Source: Saccoglossus kowalevskii
Lineage: Eukaryota > Hemichordata > Enteropneusta > Harrimaniidae
Direction of reading: 5' to 3'
Length of the DNA: 22,565 nt
NCBI RefSeq assembly: GCF_000003605.2
Contig: NW_003110482.1
Coordinates: 64,187-86,751, forward strand
Both the position numbers and the translations under genes were made by a program. Shown here piece after piece: positions 18,510-22,565 of this stretch. Each line of letters opens with the position of its first letter. Within the stretch, counting starts at the first letter, position 1. Under the pieces are notes generated by a model that was not told the origin of the DNA, ran no database searches, and saw only the letters and a program-made list of their open reading frames with translations.

Positions 18510-19122
18510 GTCCGTATCTCTATTGACAACCATTGAGGTCGAACGAGGAAAACATTACTTGGCTAAATGATGTCACTGTAGAACTCCCCTCGGAAAGCGG
18601 AACAGCTAAAATGCCAGGAAATGACCGCCTGCTACCATCAGTACTTTGCTATGGACCTCTTGGTATTTACTGTTGTCGCATATTTTCCCATAAATCCTAC
18701 ATGCATGGAAGCACAATTATTGTATATTTCTCTCAAAAGACTGTTAACAATATACACACACGTCTGAAGCAGACTTGATCACTTTACGAAAGTATACATT
18801 GGGAATACCTACTCCAGTGACGTCAAAGTGTCGCTCGACCTGAAGAATGGCTCCCACTGGAGTTACGTGTGGCCCAGAACACTAAATCCCGTGTTGGTTT
18901 AATAAACATTATCAATAGATGATGTGATGTTAGGAAATATTCTGCTTTTGTCGACTTTTATTTGCGATACTGTTTGGCGGCGCATGTCGCAAGTTTATGG
19001 GAGGAAACGTAGCTCCTCTGTGTTGATATACTAATATCAAAAAACAACAAATTAAAGGACACCAAATGTATAGAAATTACTAAAATATCATCCGTGATAA
19101 AGACTAAAGACACAAGCAAAAT
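18510..19122. other. Sequence between the two LINE relics
   Basis: Probably includes decayed middle sequence of the LINE, but I recognise no motif in it. The frame 18533–18778 has no convincing match. Weak lead-in text for the reverse transcriptase may begin near 19040. Confidence 0.4.
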
Positions 19123-19715
19123 ATGGACCCACTGTTAGGACAAGTACATCTACCAAATGCCATCCAAAATCTGTTTTATATTGTGTATTCTTCAAACAAA
19201 TTTCCAGAATCATGGAATTCAAGCATTATAGTCCCAGTTCATAAGTCAGGATCTAAATCCAATCCATCAAATTGGAGAAGGATATCAATTTCAAGCTGTT
19301 TTGGAAAACTATTTACAGGCATTCTAAATACCAGGTTACCACTATTTATAGATCAACATAACATACTATGGTATGGTATTAGGGCAATGTGTACACAACT
19401 ATCAAAAGTATGTACAGTAAAGTACAATACAAAGTAAACACTAATGGAGGTTCAACTGAAACATTTAAATCACATTCAGGCGTAAAACAGCTCTGTAATT
19501 TGAGACCAACATTATTCAATTTATGCATCAATGACCTTTCGTTCCAAATACATGCATTGTCATGCAATCAAGTCAGCAACATCAACTCATTTATATGGAG
19601 AACACGAATTATATATCTGTATGTTATTCCCTTTTTGTTTGTTTTGTTTTCCCTATTTTGTTCTTGTTATGTTACTGATGATCTCTCTGGAGACAGTGTT
19701 GTGTCTGATAAATAA
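19123..19715 (+). mobile_element. Decayed LINE reverse transcriptase
   Basis: Relic of the reverse transcriptase of a non-LTR retrotransposon. The frame from 19123 has FPESWNSSIIVPVHKSGSK and NPSNWRRISISSCFGKLF, the well-known W-x-x-(A/S)-x-I-x-P-x-x-K-x-G and N-(Y/W)-R-x-I-S-x-x-S-x-x-x-K motifs. After an internal deletion and frame change near 19370–19390, a second frame has YSKVQYKV and GVKQLCNLRPTLFNLCINDL, matching the G-V-x-Q-G-x-x-x-S-P-x-L-F-x-L-x-x-x-D segment. The block with the first catalytic Asp and the YADD box are missing. The frame closes at 19713–19715, possibly the element's natural C-terminus. The clade was not determined. Confidence 0.85.
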
Positions 19716-19839
19716 TACTACACCCAGGGTGACCGATGTCAGATAATATTAGCCTGACACAAAACCTTGCATATAGAAATGAACTACAATGCGCAGCTAA
19801 TCGCCGAACCAGCCTAGTAAAAGGTGTTCTTAAAATGGA

Positions 19840-20196
19840 TTGGTGAAATGTGACACGCGGACAAACAACACCTGCGGTAAATGGCGTTCAAATAAAGTGA
19901 ATGTTCAGACGAAAATAACTGTTATCTATACTCTCAGCTTCAGGTCATGTCTTATGAATCACGCGTTTTTTGTAAGGAACTGCGTTTTGCCCCCAAAGTC
20001 ACGCTACATTGAATACGACACTATGAACTATGGGTAATGAATCAACGGTGTTATTATATATTGGTGTTTCGAAGAATAGACATTTCTCGAGGTCATGTGA
20101 TGTTTTCAACATTCATTCATTGGTCGGGAACCACCGCATGTGGCTCGTTACCTCGGCGTTCAGTCTCAATGAATAACGAATTTAGTTCTGTGGACG
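19840..20196 (+). pseudogene. Frameshifted CUB-like exon relic
   Basis: One frame reads TCGKW … RNCV … PPKSRYIEYDTMNYG and then stops at 20035. The text continues in another frame with STVLLYIGVSKN … RSCD … GNHRMWLVTSAFSLNE (20042–20175), and a third frame reaches a GTGAGT donor at 20197 with phase 1. The cysteines, the RYIE strand, the LLYIG strand and the RMWLVTSAFS strand fall in CUB order. RNCV…P..RYIE resembles exon 2 of the NETO-like gene. At least two frame changes are needed, so it is a relic or contains assembly errors. The domain call is inference from weak patterns. Confidence 0.4.
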
Positions 20197-22240
20197 GTGA
20201 GTCAATATTTAGAGATATGCACAAAACTCGCACTTGACCTTACCTGTACAGACTCAACCTCTACATGAAGAATTCACAGTTAACGAAAAGTTAAGATTGA
20301 ATCGTTCCTGCATCAGGTTTGTACTATAGTTGTTTTATTGTTCTATTTCCTTGTCGACGTATTATATAAATCCAAGTTATGTTGAAAGGGGATATTATTA
20401 GATACGAGAACGGTGGAGTTGCCCGGGGGGTGTTGGTTGTGTCTATGTATTTGCCGAAGATAGCATAATGTACTATAGTTGTCTGCGTATAGGTTAGTTA
20501 ACGAGTGAAATGTTTACGTTTCGTTAAGATGCTTGGCTAAAGATTGAATTCCACCCGTACTTATTTCGTCAGATTCTCCAAATGCAAGTAAATATGCGTG
20601 CACTGCAGCGAACCACGAGTGTATATGATCGAGATATGCAATTACTGGAAATGAATGTATTGGATTGAAAATACATGAAAATAACCATCATTTTGTGATA
20701 TCTGCAAATGCCGTATGACATTATAATAAATCCATATATGTAAACAAATAATCGCGTTATTGTGTGGGCTACGCTTTGAATCGGTCGTTTTATGATGTGC
20801 TTTTAATGACTCGATGTATCACTGGTGCATAACACCGGGTCTTTAAAATGGGACGGATATACAGCTCGAACTAGTTGTTTCTCGGACTAGTTCCTACTAA
20901 GAAACGTTGTCTCAATACGGGATAACGTTTTTGACAGGGTAGTGTACATCTGTATTGTCACAACCACCTGTGTACAATCACCGAGAGAATATTACTGAAA
21001 TATGTGAACATTACAAGGTATACATTTATTGTTGAGTATATTGCAAATTATAACTTTATCAAAGATGCAACCCCCGTAATGTTTTTTCAAGTATCCGTGT
21101 TTTTTATTTTTTTTATTGTTTTTTTGATAATGAATAACGATAACTATAACCCCTAAATACACCTGACAACAAACTTACTGAATGAAAAGTCACATCACTG
21201 GCATATCCTGTTGGTTATAGCGGACATAATTCTATTGAAGTTAATGGCTATGATGACGCGTACAAGGACCAAAACACGAATTTGTTTGATACGCTTACCA
21301 TATTTATTCACAGGGGATGAGATTCATATATTGTTATGAACGATGACAAGGTGATATCACTAAAGGTTCGACCGGGAAATGCTGCAGACACATTTATTCT
21401 CGGGACGGGGATTTTTTTGCTCAGGGTATATGAATTATTTTATGTCATATTATTACTGAAATGAATGTTAAATGCACGAACATATTGAACAGACTTAAAG
21501 ACGCCACAAACATTGGCATGACATGTGTACTACTGCACAATATCTCTAACCATTCAAATGATGCATTGCTTAGTAAGTTTTAGAGAATGTCTAAATCAAA
21601 GGTCAATCTTTAACTAAGTTTCCCCCCTGCTGTAACCTCAATTGCACTCACACAGGTACATCTTATATATCATGCTGTCCATTCGTATATCTGTACTGGC
21701 CACATCACTTAAGTTGATATATTATGTGTTTGATCTGTCATACAGTGTTTATCTGTGTGGTAAATTATTATGCTGTGATTTGAACACATACAATCCTTCA
21801 CAGAATACAACCAATTTGTTGTCCCGTCAGAGAAGACCGCGTCGTTAGGATCTCTCACGGGAACTAGGCATTTATAATCAAACGCTGTCGGGGTATTGTT
21901 CATTTTGTGTACTTAGGGCAAATTATAGAACAAACAAAGTACCGTTGAATTTCACGAACAAGCGTACTGACAATGAGAGCTTTCGCCAATTGATTTCGGT
22001 TTAATAGAATAGGCGTCGTTAACACAAAAGTTACAAAAGTCGTGTTCGCTATATATAGGTCAGTATTGTAGTGAAAGGAACAAATGACAACCAATATCAA
22101 CCACCTCAATGCAAATTTGACAGTCAGGTGAAGTTTCTCACAAGTTTAATCGAAACGCAATTTAATTTTAATATCGTATACCTTCGCCTTGTTTGATATC
22201 ACATCACATGAACTAATTCAAGGCCACGTGTTTATTACAG
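20197..22240. other. Noncoding stretch before the next exon
   Basis: AT-rich DNA with no firm gene. It holds a short perfect inverted repeat at 20868–20893 and a coding-like stretch with one stop at 21186–21461 (reported as a finding). Minus-strand frames at 21709–21903 and 21900–22109 have no recognised domain. Confidence 0.5.
20868..20893. repeat. Perfect 8-bp inverted repeat
   Basis: GAACTAGT (20868–20875) and ACTAGTTC (20886–20893) with a 10-nt spacer. It can also be read as two imperfect direct copies of CTCGAACTAGTT. No function is evident. Confidence 0.6.
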
Positions 22241-22280
22241 GTGTACATACGTTAGTTGATTGCAGTAACGATCGCTCAAG

Positions 22281-22435
22281 ATGATATGGCCTGAGCGATA
22301 CTGTCGAGGGCGGTGGTGCAATATCAGGGCATATGTGATTTTAATCGTTGCTATATGGCTGTTTGTTTTCCTGGATACTTGGATTAGACCGAAGCAACCA
22401 GAAAGGCAGCAATTTGGTAATATAAAGACTCAAAG
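22281..22435 (+). CDS. First coding exon of a probable type II membrane protein (partial)
   Basis: ATG at 22281 has A at −3 and an in-frame TAA upstream at 22266. It opens 51 codons plus two bases to a consensus donor CAAAG|GTAAGT at 22436 (phase 2). The peptide starts with a short basic segment (MIWPERYCRGRWCNIRAY), then a hydrophobic anchor VILIVAIWLFVFLDTWI (residues 19–35), then a polar stem rich in Gln, Lys and Arg. A short basic tail, one signal anchor and a polar stem are the N-terminal plan of Golgi glycosyltransferases and sulfotransferases, but nothing here identifies the enzyme. An acceptor TTTATTACAG ends at 22240, suggesting a spliced 5' UTR. The rest of the gene lies beyond the window. 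Confidence 0.6.
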
Positions 22436-22565
22436 GTAAGTTTTGTAGTACCACGTATCGAATCACAATTGGCGACAAAAAATGTCAATATTAATTGGCT
22501 TAATTGTATCAGTGTCGTTGAATGTCCAGGAACGACACCACTCGTTGAAGTTACTTTATTTGTAA
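22436..22565 (+). other. Start of the following intron
   Basis: GTAAGT donor and AT-rich sequence to the window edge. No second exon is reached. Confidence 0.55.

Noticed and set aside
19531-19746. Plus-strand frame of 71 codons
   Set aside because: Overlaps the LINE relic in a different frame and has no motif of its own.
21365-21373. GGTTCGACC, resembling a tRNA B box
   Set aside because: No matching A box, anticodon arm or acceptor stem around it.
21709-22109. Two adjoining minus-strand frames
   Set aside because: The upstream one has no ATG start, and neither shows a known domain; the overlap of a stop and a start has no meaning in this kind of genome.

Overview
The window looks like nuclear DNA of an invertebrate animal, probably marine. 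It is AT-rich, with spliced genes, GT–AG introns, long noncoding stretches, two intronic minisatellites, microsatellites and decayed transposons. No bacterial gene organisation, rRNA, tRNA or CRISPR array was seen. A deuterostome or lophotrochozoan origin is a guess from the gene style and cannot be fixed from the sequence alone.

The main content is one complete plus-strand gene of eight coding exons (1274–13594). The exons join without a frame break into 458 codons plus stop: signal peptide, CUB, CUB, LDL-receptor class A (LDLa), one transmembrane helix and a cytoplasmic tail of about 90 residues. That domain order is the one of the NETO family (neuropilin and tolloid-like), whose known members are auxiliary subunits of ionotropic glutamate receptors. 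NETO-like is the best label, but orthology is not shown. Introns around the CUB and LDLa modules are phase 1, as in shuffled extracellular modules. A plausible promoter (CRE, inverted CCAAT, TATA-like) lies at 918–958, and the 5' leader would carry upstream ATGs.

Intron 1 is almost entirely a minisatellite of 23-bp units (1407–3538, about 92 copies) that holds well over a hundred CCAAT-box pentamers and an internal large duplication. Intron 2 (about 4 kb) carries an (ATATG)18 microsatellite, an A10/G11 run and scattered X-box-like motifs. Intron 5 holds a second minisatellite with a 55-bp unit and a 38-bp short form (10245–11580), which stops 14 bp before the LDLa exon. Intron 6 has a (GGGA)n tract.

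From 13.6 to 22.2 kb the sequence is mostly noncoding. It has a candidate second promoter near 14826–14880, a broken LINE-type retrotransposon (endonuclease remnant 18005–18370, reverse transcriptase remnant 19123–19715) with a 93-bp hAT-like MITE between the two parts, and a frameshifted CUB-like exon relic (about 19840–20196). At the right edge (22281–22435) begins a second plus-strand gene: the first coding exon of a probable type II (signal-anchor) membrane protein that runs out of the window.
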